Assembly: GCF_000633455.1 (NCBI RefSeq)
Contig: NZ_AYMG01000013.1
Coordinates: forward strand, 1 to 64,000
Length of the DNA stretch: 64,000 bases
Origin: Pedobacter jeongneungensis
Lineage (GTDB): Bacteria; Bacteroidota; Bacteroidia; Sphingobacteriales; Sphingobacteriaceae
Direction of reading: 5' to 3'
The notes beneath the pieces were generated by a model. The model made no database searches. It was given only the letters and a program-made list of their open reading frames with translations, and had not been told where the DNA came from. How positions within the stretch are numbered: the first letter of the stretch is position 1; each line of letters begins with the position of its first letter. Shown one piece after another: positions 37,779 to 47,120 of the stretch. The translations under genes were made by a program, and so were the position numbers.

Positions 37779-39167
37779 ATGATGTTGTATAAATTTAATT
37801 CTTATTCTTTGTTTCCCAATTCCCCGGCTAAAATTATAAGCCAAAAAACCTGTTTTTTATTCTTATTTACAGTTTTTGTAATATTGCTTTTGTCTTTTGG
37901 TCATTGTGAAGCACAGCAGGTGAAAATTAGCTCAATTGCCAATAACGGATGGGCCAATAATTCAGTAAATGCTGTTATTTTTCGTAAAAACTCGATTGTA
38001 ACCTATAAAAACACTCAATATGCGGCTTATTATGATGCTGATCAGTTTGTAGTTTTGGCTAAAAGGCAAAGTAAAGCCAAATTCTGGATCTGCAATAAAA
38101 CACAATATCAGGGTGATGCAACTGATGCGCATAAATCCATCAGCATTGCAGTTGATGGGGCAGGGTACCTGCATATTGCATGGGGGCAGCACAATAACCA
38201 GTTAAATTATGCTAAAGCAGTTTCTGCCGGTTCGCTTACCCTTGGCGAAAAAGAACAGATGCTTGGGAAAAAGGAAGAAAAAGTAAGTTATCCGGAATTT
38301 TATAAACTCAGCAACGGAGATTTGCTTTTTTTCTACCGCGATGGTGGTTCGGGCAATGGAAACTTAATGATTAACCGATATTCGGTTAGTGCCAGCCAAT
38401 GGAGCCGTATACAAGACGGTTTAATTGATGGGGAAGGCAAGCGCAATGCGTATTGGCAGGTGGCAACCGATAAAGCCGGTGGACTACATATTTCATGGGT
38501 ATGGCGCGAAAGTCCTGATGTGGCCAGTAACCATGATCTGGCTTATGCGAAATCAACTGATGGCGGCATGACCTGGGTAAAAAGCACGGGCGAAAAATAT
38601 AAATTGCCCATCACGGCATCAAATGCAGAATATGCGCTTAAAATTCCCCAAAAAAGTGAATTAATTAACCAGACATCGATGTTTGCAGATGAAAACGGAA
38701 GAGTTTTTATCGCAGGATACTGGACAGATAAACCAGATTCCATTCCACAATACCACATTGTTTTTAACGATGGGAGCGGCTGGAAAGTAAATAAACTGGC
38801 ATTCCGGAATACGACCTTTAGTTTAAGTGGCGGTGGCACCAAGAAAATTCCCATTTCCCGTCCGCAGATTATAGCCTGGCCTTACCAAAAAAGTTATGCT
38901 GCCGGAATTTTGTTCAGGGATGCGGAGCGAGGCAATAAAGCTTCTATTGCATTAAACCAGAATATTTACACCAATAACTGGAAAGTGGAAGACCTGACCC
39001 AAACCAGTGTGGGCGATTGGGAACCAAGTTACGATACCGAACTTTGGAAAGATCGCGGTATCCTGAATATTTACATCCAGAATGTAACGCAAATCGATGG
39101 GGAAGGGAAGGCGGCAATAAAGCCAACAACAGTACAGGTATTGGAGTGGCAGCCCAAAAAACAATAA
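37779..39167 (+). CDS. BNR_4 beta-propeller enzyme (GH145/PL42-like candidate)
   Basis: 462 aa; a long N-terminus with hydrophobic helix (about 27-42) ends in CEAQ, a cleavable signal. The mature part has the BNR_4 family pattern: NSVNAVIFRKNSIVTYKNTQ, ADAHKSIS-type DAH motif with WGQHNNQL, YPEFYKLSNGDLLFFYRDGG, LIDGEGKRNAYWQ and SWVWRESPDVASNHD. It is a seven-bladed propeller family that includes ulvan lyases and, as I recall it, the GH145/PL42 enzymes that release L-rhamnose from Rha-alpha1,4-GlcA caps of arabinogalactan. GH105 and DUF2264 genes in the same unit support that role. Activity is not proven. Confidence 0.8.
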   Translation: MMLYKFNSYSLFPNSPAKIISQKTCFLFLFTVFVILLLSFGHCEAQQVKISSIANNGWANNSVNAVIFRKNSIVTYKNTQYAAYYDADQFVVLAKRQSKAKFWICNKTQYQGDATDAHKSISIAVDGAGYLHIAWGQHNNQLNYAKAVSAGSLTLGEKEQMLGKKEEKVSYPEFYKLSNGDLLFFYRDGGSGNGNLMINRYSVSASQWSRIQDGLIDGEGKRNAYWQVATDKAGGLHISWVWRESPDVASNHDLAYAKSTDGGMTWVKSTGEKYKLPITASNAEYALKIPQKSELINQTSMFADENGRVFIAGYWTDKPDSIPQYHIVFNDGSGWKVNKLAFRNTTFSLSGGGTKKIPISRPQIIAWPYQKSYAAGILFRDAERGNKASIALNQNIYTNNWKVEDLTQTSVGDWEPSYDTELWKDRGILNIYIQNVTQIDGEGKAAIKPTTVQVLEWQPKKQ

Positions 39168-39199
39168 ATAAACTTAAACACACAAAGATTAAACTGAAT

Positions 39200-41347
39200 A
39201 TGAATTTGATTTCGCGCTTATGGCTGCTGGCTTTTTTAATCCCCTTTCAACTATCAGCACAAAAGAAAACCGCTGCAGGTGAAAAAATGTCGGCTTACCT
39301 GTTTGTGTATTTTACCGGAAACAATAAATCGGAAGAGGCCATACATTTTGCCATCAGTAATGATGGATTTACCTACAGGGCACTTAATAACGATCAACCT
39401 GTTTTATCTTCGGCAAGCATCAGCTCAAGCGGGGGCGTACGCGATCCGCATATTTTGCGTGGTGCTGATGGCAAAACATTTTACATGGTGGCCACTGATA
39501 TGGAATCGGCTAAAGGATGGGATTCCAACCGGGCAATGGTGCTGCTAAAATCAACCGATTTAATCCACTGGAGTTCCAAAGTAGTCAATATTCAAAAGAG
39601 GTTTAAAGGGAACGACAGTTTAAAACGGGTGTGGGCACCGCAGACGATTTATGATGCGAAAGCCAAAAAATATATGGTGTACTGGTCGATGAAACATGGC
39701 AACCAGCCCGATATTATCTATTATGCTTACGCCAACGCAGATTTTACCGATCTGGAAACAGAACCCAAACAACTGTTTTTTAGTCCAACCAATGGTTCTT
39801 GTATCGATGGTGATATTATTTGCCACGATGGAAAATACAATCTTTTTTTCAAAACAGAAGGTGAAGGGAATGGCATTAAAAAAGCGGTTTCAAGCGAATT
39901 GACCAGTGGTTATGTGCAGGAAGATCATTATTTACAGCAAACCAAAGAAGCAGTAGAAGGTGCCGGGGTATTTAAGCTTAATAATAATAGCGGTTATATC
40001 TTAATGTACGATGTGTACATGAAAGGCCGTTACCAGTTTACCAGAAGTACGGATTTAAAAAACTTTAAAGTGGTTGATGAAGCCGTAAATATGAACTTCC
40101 ATCCCCGCCATGGTACCGTTTTGCCCATTAGCTCGGCTGAAGCGGCACGGCTGGTGTCTAAGTGGTATTCGCCACAGGCAGTATTCGAATCGGCAACTGC
40201 TCCTGTTATCAAAACCAATAATATTATGGTCGATTCTACTGAAAACACCGTGTTTTTTCCGCTTAAGTATGGTACTAATTTAAAGGCGGTCAATCCACAG
40301 TTTATTTCTTTTCCGGGTATTGAAATTTCTCCGTCCGGACCGATCGATTTCAGTAAAGGAGCGGTAAGCATCAAAATTAAATTAGGAGCTAAAGCAGCTC
40401 AAACTTTTACGGCATCGGCTGAAATAAACAATAATCCGGTGTTGCCCGGTTATTTTGCTGATCCTGAAATTATTTATTCAAATCAAACGTCGAAATATTA
40501 TCTATATCCAACCAGCGATGGTTTTACCGGCTGGAGTGGTACCTATTTTAAAACCTTTTCTTCTACCGATCTGGTGAACTGGAAAGATGAAGGCATCATT
40601 TTAGACCTGAACCGCGATGTAAGCTGGGGGAAAAGAAATGCATGGGCGCCAACCATTGCCGAGAAGAAAATCGGAGTTGAATTTAAGTATTTCTACTACT
40701 TTACTGCAGCCCAAAAAATAGGTGTTGCGGTTTCTGATCATCCGAGCGGGCCATTTAAAGACAGTGGCAGGGCATTGATTGATCAAAAGCCAAAAGGCAT
40801 AAAAAACGGGCAGGAAATTGATCCGGATGTATTTACAGATCCCAAAACAGGCAAGAGTTATCTTTATTGGGGAAATGGTTACATGGCCTGTGCCCAATTG
40901 AACGATGATATGCTTACTATTGATAGCAGTACCGTAAAAATAATTACGCCGACCAAAAATTTCAGAGAGGGAACAGAGGTATTTTTCCGCAATGGAAAAT
41001 ATTATTTCCTATGGTCGGAAGATGATACCCGGAGCGAAAATTACAGGGTAAGTTATGGTTATTCAGATAATCCAACAGGCCCGATCACCATTCCTGAAAA
41101 TAACCTCATTTTAGCCAAGGTACCTTCGGAGGGCATTTATGGCACTGGCCACAACAGCGTCATCCAGGTTCCGGGAAAAGATGAATGGTACATGGTATAT
41201 CATCGTTTTACGATCCCCAAAGGCATTGGTATGGGCAGCGCCGCAGGTTATAACCGTGAGGTTTGCATCGATAAAATGGAATTCAATGCCGATGGTACCA
41301 TCAAAAAAGTCATTCCAACCAGGAAAGGAATAAACCCAATCAAATAA
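39200..41347 (+). CDS. Double-domain GH43 glycosidase
   Basis: 715 aa from ATG 39200 (signal peptide, FQLSAQ); the longer frame from 39017 overlaps the previous gene. Two GH43 five-bladed propellers: domain 1 at about 25-330, with GGVRDPHILRG, SCIDGDIICHDGK and VEGAGVFK; domain 2 at about 410-715, with D421 in GYFADPEII, QEIDPDVFTD and EGTEVFFRNGKYY. The Asp-Asp-Glu triad positions look filled in both. Alpha-L-arabinofuranosidase activity on side chains is the likely role. Its stop overlaps the next start (TAATG). Confidence 0.88.
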   Translation: MNLISRLWLLAFLIPFQLSAQKKTAAGEKMSAYLFVYFTGNNKSEEAIHFAISNDGFTYRALNNDQPVLSSASISSSGGVRDPHILRGADGKTFYMVATDMESAKGWDSNRAMVLLKSTDLIHWSSKVVNIQKRFKGNDSLKRVWAPQTIYDAKAKKYMVYWSMKHGNQPDIIYYAYANADFTDLETEPKQLFFSPTNGSCIDGDIICHDGKYNLFFKTEGEGNGIKKAVSSELTSGYVQEDHYLQQTKEAVEGAGVFKLNNNSGYILMYDVYMKGRYQFTRSTDLKNFKVVDEAVNMNFHPRHGTVLPISSAEAARLVSKWYSPQAVFESATAPVIKTNNIMVDSTENTVFFPLKYGTNLKAVNPQFISFPGIEISPSGPIDFSKGAVSIKIKLGAKAAQTFTASAEINNNPVLPGYFADPEIIYSNQTSKYYLYPTSDGFTGWSGTYFKTFSSTDLVNWKDEGIILDLNRDVSWGKRNAWAPTIAEKKIGVEFKYFYYFTAAQKIGVAVSDHPSGPFKDSGRALIDQKPKGIKNGQEIDPDVFTDPKTGKSYLYWGNGYMACAQLNDDMLTIDSSTVKIITPTKNFREGTEVFFRNGKYYFLWSEDDTRSENYRVSYGYSDNPTGPITIPENNLILAKVPSEGIYGTGHNSVIQVPGKDEWYMVYHRFTIPKGIGMGSAAGYNREVCIDKMEFNADGTIKKVIPTRKGINPIK

Positions 41348-42462
41348 TGAAGAAAATATACATCACACTTATACTGGCAACACTGTTTTCGGTTATTGTA
41401 AGGGCACAAAACACAAGGCCAGAAGTACTCCAGATCATCAATAAAGTAAATCGTTACTGGCAAAGTAACAACAAGGCCGAAGTACGTGCTTTTTGGGATA
41501 ATGCGGCCTACCATACAGGCAATATGGAAGTATTTGCACTAACTAAAGATGAAAACTATCGTAAATATTCAGAAGACTGGGCCAGGCATAACCAATGGAT
41601 GGGGGCAAAATCAACCGATAAAATCCAGTGGAAATATAAATATGGCGAAACGGACGATTATGTGCTTTTTGGAGACTGGCAGATCTGTTTTCAAACCTAT
41701 ATCGACCTCTATCATTTAGATCCGCAGGAACATAAAATAGCCAGGGCAAAAGAAGTGATGGAGTATGAGATGGCGAGTCCTGCAAACGATTATTGGTGGT
41801 GGGCTGATGGTTTATACATGGTGATGCCGGTGATGACCAAACTCTACAAAACCACAGGAAATAAACAATATCTCGAGAAATTGCACGAATACTTTTCCTA
41901 CGCTAACAGTATTATGTATGATCAGGAAACTGGTCTTTATTACCGCGATGCCAAATATGTGTACCCCAAACATAAAAGTGTAAACGGGCAAAAAGATTTT
42001 TGGGCGCGTGGCGATGGATGGGTTTTCGCCGGTTTGGCAAAAGTGCTTAAAGACCTGCCCAAAAACGATCAGCACCGAAAAGAGTACATCAGCAAATATA
42101 AAAGAATGGCCGATGCTATTATCAAAAGTCAGCAGGCCGAAGGCTATTGGACAAGGAGTATGTTGGATGCAGCACATGCCCCAGGCCCGGAAACCAGTGG
42201 CACAGCCTTTTTTACCTACGGTTTACTCTGGGGAATCAATAACGGTTACCTCAAAGAAAAAACTTACCTGCCTGCCGCCATAAAAGGCTGGAAATACCTT
42301 AGCGGAACGGCTTTGCAGGAAAATGGGAAAATAGGTTTCGTGCAGCCTATAGGAGAGAAGGCCATTCCGGGCCAGGTTGTCGATCAAAATTCGACTTCTA
42401 ATTTTGGCGTGGGTGCTTTCTTGTTGGCAGGATGTGAATATTACAGATTTTTAAAAAAATAA
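41347..42462 (+). CDS. GH105 unsaturated glucuronyl/galacturonyl hydrolase
   Basis: 371 aa. Signal peptide 1-20 (VIVRAQ). (alpha/alpha)6 barrel of GH88/GH105 with general acid/base D154 in WWWADGLYMVMP, plus FWARGDGWV and TSGTAFFTYGL. It cleaves 4,5-unsaturated uronic acid from oligosaccharides made by a lyase. In a type II arabinogalactan setting it would remove the Delta-4,5-GlcA left by a Rha-GlcA lyase; in a pectin setting the Delta-GalA. It is translationally coupled to the double GH43 by a TAATG overlap. Confidence 0.92.
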   Translation: MKKIYITLILATLFSVIVRAQNTRPEVLQIINKVNRYWQSNNKAEVRAFWDNAAYHTGNMEVFALTKDENYRKYSEDWARHNQWMGAKSTDKIQWKYKYGETDDYVLFGDWQICFQTYIDLYHLDPQEHKIARAKEVMEYEMASPANDYWWWADGLYMVMPVMTKLYKTTGNKQYLEKLHEYFSYANSIMYDQETGLYYRDAKYVYPKHKSVNGQKDFWARGDGWVFAGLAKVLKDLPKNDQHRKEYISKYKRMADAIIKSQQAEGYWTRSMLDAAHAPGPETSGTAFFTYGLLWGINNGYLKEKTYLPAAIKGWKYLSGTALQENGKIGFVQPIGEKAIPGQVVDQNSTSNFGVGAFLLAGCEYYRFLKK

Positions 42463-42463
42463 A

Positions 42464-43705
42464 ATGAAAACTTTATACAAAAGCTTATTGGTGATCGCGA
42501 TTGCTGCTTTAACCTTACCGGTATCGGCACAGAAAAAGAAAAAAATTGCCGAAAACTTAAGCGACAGACAATTTTGGCTGCAGCAGATGGATAAAATGGT
42601 AAGGCCGGTTTTGTATAACCTGGCTAAAGATAGTCTGCGCATTGCGATGCCGCAGGTTACCTCTATCCATATTGATAATAAAGAACACCGCATAAAAGTA
42701 CAGTATGTAGAGGTTTTGGGACGTGTTTTAAGCGGAATAGCACCATGGCTGCAATTAGAAGATGGAGACGCAAAGGAAATTGCGCTCCGCAAACAATACC
42801 GCGAATGGGTGTTACAGGGTTTGAAAAACTCACTAGATTCGAACGCCAAAGATTTTATGAACTATGATATAGGCGGACAGCAACTGGTAGATGCTTCTTA
42901 TGTGGCATTGGCCTTAATCAGGGCACCATGGATATGGGAACATCTGGATGCTAAAAATCAATCGCTAATGATGAAATCGATCGTCACCACCCGTAAATTT
43001 AAACCTGTATTTTCAAACTGGCTGTTGTTTTCGGCCATGAACGAGGCTTTTTTGGCTAAATTCGGTTACAGTTGGGACCCTATGCGTGTAGATTATGCCT
43101 TACAGCAAATGGAACAATGGTATGTGGGCGATGGCATGTATAAAGATGGCAGCACTTATGCTTTCGATTACTACAACAGTTATGTGATCCATCCATACCT
43201 CGCCAAAATAGCCGATATTATCGGTGCCAAGGTAAAGGACTATAACGGCATGTTCGAAAAAATAAAGAAAAGAAACGAACGTTATGCCATTATCCAGGAG
43301 CGTTTAATCAATACCGATGGAACTTATCCTGCTACCGGCCGATCTATCGTTTACCGTGGTGGTGCCTTTCACCATCTGGCAGATATGGCTTATAGAAAAG
43401 CCTTGCCTAAACAGCTAAGTCCTGAGCAGGTACGCTGTGCGCTCACCGCTGTAATCAGAAAAACACTCGAAAGCCCCACCACTTATAAAAACGGTTGGTT
43501 AACCATAGGTTTGTACGGTTCGCAGCCCGATCTAGGTGACTTTTACAATAACCAGGGTAGTCCTTACATCTGTACCAATATTTTTCTTCCCCTGGGTTTG
43601 CCTGCCAGCGATCCCTTTTGGTCTAACCCACCTGTAAAATGGAGTGCCCAGCGCATCTGGGCCGGAGAAGATTTTCCGAACGACCACAGTGCCGATTTAA
43701 GATAA
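42464..43705 (+). CDS. DUF2264 protein (GH154-like glucuronidase candidate)
   Basis: 413 aa. Signal peptide 1-22 (LPVSAQ). The DUF2264 hallmarks are present: VLGRVLSGIAPWLQLE, YDIGGQQLVDASYVALALIR, KPVFSNWLLFSAMNEAF and the C-terminal GSQPDLGDFYNNQGSPYICT. As I recall, this fold matches family GH154, whose first member is a beta-glucuronidase from a Bacteroides arabinogalactan locus. It starts 1 bp after the GH105 stop and is last in the unit. Role as exo-glucuronidase is inferred from family and neighbours. Confidence 0.8.
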   Translation: MKTLYKSLLVIAIAALTLPVSAQKKKKIAENLSDRQFWLQQMDKMVRPVLYNLAKDSLRIAMPQVTSIHIDNKEHRIKVQYVEVLGRVLSGIAPWLQLEDGDAKEIALRKQYREWVLQGLKNSLDSNAKDFMNYDIGGQQLVDASYVALALIRAPWIWEHLDAKNQSLMMKSIVTTRKFKPVFSNWLLFSAMNEAFLAKFGYSWDPMRVDYALQQMEQWYVGDGMYKDGSTYAFDYYNSYVIHPYLAKIADIIGAKVKDYNGMFEKIKKRNERYAIIQERLINTDGTYPATGRSIVYRGGAFHHLADMAYRKALPKQLSPEQVRCALTAVIRKTLESPTTYKNGWLTIGLYGSQPDLGDFYNNQGSPYICTNIFLPLGLPASDPFWSNPPVKWSAQRIWAGEDFPNDHSADLR

Positions 43706-43753
43706 CATATCAACTTTAGCGTAATGTTATTAAGTTGAGAATTTTTAACCAAA

Positions 43754-43793
43754 GATGCACACAGATAAACACGGATTGATATCTGTGTGTATC
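43754..43793 (+). terminator. Hairpin after the first enzyme unit
   Basis: GATGCACACAGATA (43754-43767) and TATCTGTGTGTATC (43780-43793) pair at 13 of 14 positions with a 12-nt loop. No long T run follows, so it may be a dispersed palindrome or weak terminator. Confidence 0.5.
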
Positions 43794-43839
43794 CTTTTCA
43801 TCTGCGGTTAAATAGGGATATACTTATATTTTTTAAAAT

Positions 43840-43859
43840 AAACGTTTTTTAAACGTTTA
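43840..43859 (+). promoter_or_regulatory. ACGTTT direct repeats upstream of susC copy 1
   Basis: AAACGTTTTTTAAACGTTT holds two ACGTTT units 11 bp apart, one helix turn. A related TCGTTA/ACGTTT pair with the same spacing is at 54208-54226, also about 100 bp upstream of the shared operator. It could bind a second activator or be part of an upstream promoter element. Confidence 0.4.
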
Positions 43860-43920
43860 AAAATCTGTTAATTTTCGTCAAATTGCTAGAAACGGCCCTT
43901 TTTTAACAAAAAATCAGAAT

Positions 43921-43953
43921 TTAACCCCCCTTAATTACCGTATTACCCCTCAC
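43921..43953 (+). promoter_or_regulatory. Shared PUL operator, copy 2
   Basis: TTAACCCCCC (43921-43930) and ATTACCCCTCAC (43942-43953) carry their A-C-rich half-sites 21 bp apart; CCAAATATAAAAC follows at 43988, 43 bp after the second half-site A. It precedes susC copy 1 with a leader of about 130 nt. Confidence 0.6.
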
Positions 43954-44124
43954 TGGGGAGGTGATATTTGTGCTTAATTTGTTTAATCCAAATATAAAAC
44001 TATCCCCACATGTAACTAAATCACCATCACCCGTCATCAGGAAAGTCTCTGATTGACCGCGGAAAGAAAAATGTCAATTATGCTGTAATTGATTTTTACC
44101 CCTAATAACTAACCAAATTATATT

Positions 44125-47109
44125 ATGCAAAAAAAATTACTATCATCATTAAAGTATATGGCGCTGCTGGCAATATTCGTTATTGCGGGTGCAGGTCATC
44201 TGTTCGCCCAAACTGTTCCAGCAGAAATAAGCGGTACGGTACAGGATGCTAAGGGTGTGCCGATCCCTGGTGTTACCGTAAAAAACTTAACTTCCGCAAA
44301 AGTAGTCGTATCAGATGGCAACGGAAGGTATAAGATAGCCGCTGCTAAAGGCGAGAGCTTATCTTACAGTTATATTGGTTATACCACCATTACGCAGGTT
44401 GTTGCCAACCAGGCGGTGGTAAATGTAAAACTCCAGGAAGCTGGCGACAAAACATTAAACGATGTGGTGGTTGTGGGTTATGGTACGCAGAAAAGATCGG
44501 ATGTTACTGGTTCAGTGGTATCAGTACCTAAAGCAAGGCTGTCGCAGTTGCCTGTAACCAACGTAATGCAGGCTTTGGAAGGTGCAGTTGCGGGGGTTAA
44601 TGTGACCACTACTTCATCAGTACCTGGTAGTCAACCTGCAACGCTGGTGCGTGGGCAGAATTCGATAAACGCCAACTCAGGCCCTTATGTGGTGGTAGAT
44701 GGTGTTCCGTTGACTAAAACAGGCGGTTCGCTGAATGATATCAATCCAAATGATATTGCTTCGATGGAAATTTTGAAAGATGCCAGTGCAACTGCAATTT
44801 ATGGTACAAATGGTTCAAACGGTGTAATTTTGATCACCACAAAAAGAGGAACTTCGGGCAAACCGGTAATCCGTTATAGTGGTTATGCCGGATTAGAAAA
44901 CCTGGCCCATATCTTAACTCCACGCAGTGGCGAAGAATATGTTCAAAAATATGCTGATTATTTAAAACAGACCAATCAGGTGCAACAGCGTCCGGTGCCT
45001 AATATCGGCGAACTTCCAGCCTATAATGCCGGTACCACTACCGATTGGGTAAAAGAAGCAACACAACAAGGACAGATGCAAGATCACAACCTGAGTATCT
45101 CGGGTGGCTCTCCTGATGTAAAATATTTTATTTCCGGCGATTACCTCAAACAAAAAGGTGTGGTAAAAGGCTATCAGTTTAACCGCGTTGCCCTGCGTTC
45201 TAACCTGGATGTAAATGTAACCAGTTTCTTAACGGTTGGTACTTCATTGTTCCTTACCAGCAACAATTATGATGGCGGAAGGGCAAACTTATTGTTCGCT
45301 ACTGCCATGAGCCCTTACGGACAGGAATATAATGCAAATGGAACTTATGCCATTTATCCAATGAACCCGGAGCAGTTGTATACCAATCCGCTTTTAGGCT
45401 TAAACACTACCCAGATCAGCAGAACAACCAATATTAATGGAAACGGTTATGCAGAAATTAAATTCCCTGGGGTGTTGCAAGGTTTAAAATACAGATTAAA
45501 TGCGGGTTATACCTATTTCCCAAAAAGGGAGGGAAGTTACATCGGTCGTTTAGCTAACGATATGCTGGGTACGGCCAGAAGTTTCAATGCCTCTACAAAT
45601 AGTTACACAGTAGAAAATATCTTAACCTATTCAAAAGACATTAAAAAGCATCACTTCGATTTTACGGCGCTTTACAGTGCCCAGGAACGTAAATACAATG
45701 AAACCACAGCTGGTGGCGTTGGCTTTATAAACGACGAACTGGGTTTAGATAATATCGGGGCCGGTGCAACACAAACCAGTGGTTCTTACCGCGATAGATA
45801 TGGCCTTAATTCGCAAATGGGACGTTTGTTCTATTCGTATGATAGCCGTTATTTATTAACCTTAACTGCCCGTAGAGATGGTTCATCGGTATTTGGCGCA
45901 AACACCACCAAATATGGCGTTTTCCCTTCTGCAGCGATCGGCTGGAACATTTCTAATGAAAGTTTTATGAAAAATGTTTCGTTGGTCAATAACCTGAAAT
46001 TGAGACTTTCTTATGGTAAAACAGGTAACGAGGCCATTCCGGTTTACAGAACCATTACCACCGACGGAACATCCCGTTCGCCATTTAACGGCATCAGTAC
46101 CATTGGCGTACAGGCAAGCAATCTGGGTAATACCTCATTGCAGTGGGAAACCACAAAAACAGCTAACATTGGTATCGATTTTGGGATCCTTAAAAACAGG
46201 ATCAACGGTAGCATTGAGGCTTATCAGAACAAAACCAGCGGATTATTATTGTTAAGAAGCCTGCCGATTATTACCGGTTATAACAATGTTTATGATAATA
46301 TCGGTAAAACAGAAAACAGGGGTTTAGAGCTAACCTTAAATACACAAAACTTTGTTGGCGATAAATTCCGTTGGGAAACCATGTTGGTATTTGCCACTAA
46401 CAAAAATAAAATTACTTCATTATATGGCGATGGAAAGGACGATTTAGGAAACAGGTGGTTTTTAGGTCAGCCGATTAGCATTGTTTACGATTACAAAATG
46501 ACAGGTGTTTGGCAGACTGGAGAAGACGTTTCAAAACAGGACCCAACTGCCAAACCAGGAAGCTTAAAATTTGCTGATTTAAATGGTGATGGAAAAATCA
46601 CTGCAGATGACAGGACTATTTTAGGTCAGATTGCACCAAAATGGACCGGTGGTATTACCAATACTTTCCATTACAAAAATGTTAACCTGAGCATTTTTAT
46701 TCAAACCGCACAGGGAATGACGAAAAACAACCCTGATTTAACCTATGGTGATGAAACAGGCCGTAGAAATACACCAGCCGAAATTGGATACTGGACGCCT
46801 GAAAACATGAGCCAAACCAGGCCGGCACTATCTTATAACAATACTTTAGGATATGGCTATGCTTCGGATGCAAGTTATACCCGCATTAAAGATATTACGT
46901 TGAGTTACGTTTTTGGTCAGTCGGTTTTAGATAAACTGCACCTTGGTAGTTTAACCGTTTATGCCAGTGGCCGTAACCTGCACACCTTTACCAAATGGGT
47001 AGGCTGGGATCCTGAAAACAATTATTCTACCCGTGGCTCCGGCGACTGGGTAAATAACTATCCCATCACCAGGACTTTTGTGTTCGGTTTAAATGTTTCA
47101 TTACGTTAA
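44125..47109 (+). CDS. SusC/RagA TonB-dependent outer-membrane transporter (copy 1)
   Basis: 994 aa. Signal peptide (about 1-29, GHLFAQ), carboxypeptidase-regulatory-like domain (about 33-110, ISGTVQDAKGVPIPGVTV), TonB box region DVVVVGYGTQKRSDVTGS, plug (about 120-240; VTNVMQALEGAVAGVNV, NDIASMEILKDASATAIYG) and a beta-barrel ending in RTFVFGLNVSLR. It imports oligosaccharides across the outer membrane with energy from TonB. Partner SusD starts 11 bp later. Substrate is inferred from the surrounding enzymes, not from the sequence. Confidence 0.96.
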   Translation: MQKKLLSSLKYMALLAIFVIAGAGHLFAQTVPAEISGTVQDAKGVPIPGVTVKNLTSAKVVVSDGNGRYKIAAAKGESLSYSYIGYTTITQVVANQAVVNVKLQEAGDKTLNDVVVVGYGTQKRSDVTGSVVSVPKARLSQLPVTNVMQALEGAVAGVNVTTTSSVPGSQPATLVRGQNSINANSGPYVVVDGVPLTKTGGSLNDINPNDIASMEILKDASATAIYGTNGSNGVILITTKRGTSGKPVIRYSGYAGLENLAHILTPRSGEEYVQKYADYLKQTNQVQQRPVPNIGELPAYNAGTTTDWVKEATQQGQMQDHNLSISGGSPDVKYFISGDYLKQKGVVKGYQFNRVALRSNLDVNVTSFLTVGTSLFLTSNNYDGGRANLLFATAMSPYGQEYNANGTYAIYPMNPEQLYTNPLLGLNTTQISRTTNINGNGYAEIKFPGVLQGLKYRLNAGYTYFPKREGSYIGRLANDMLGTARSFNASTNSYTVENILTYSKDIKKHHFDFTALYSAQERKYNETTAGGVGFINDELGLDNIGAGATQTSGSYRDRYGLNSQMGRLFYSYDSRYLLTLTARRDGSSVFGANTTKYGVFPSAAIGWNISNESFMKNVSLVNNLKLRLSYGKTGNEAIPVYRTITTDGTSRSPFNGISTIGVQASNLGNTSLQWETTKTANIGIDFGILKNRINGSIEAYQNKTSGLLLLRSLPIITGYNNVYDNIGKTENRGLELTLNTQNFVGDKFRWETMLVFATNKNKITSLYGDGKDDLGNRWFLGQPISIVYDYKMTGVWQTGEDVSKQDPTAKPGSLKFADLNGDGKITADDRTILGQIAPKWTGGITNTFHYKNVNLSIFIQTAQGMTKNNPDLTYGDETGRRNTPAEIGYWTPENMSQTRPALSYNNTLGYGYASDASYTRIKDITLSYVFGQSVLDKLHLGSLTVYASGRNLHTFTKWVGWDPENNYSTRGSGDWVNNYPITRTFVFGLNVSLR

Positions 47110-47120
47110 ATTTTATTATC

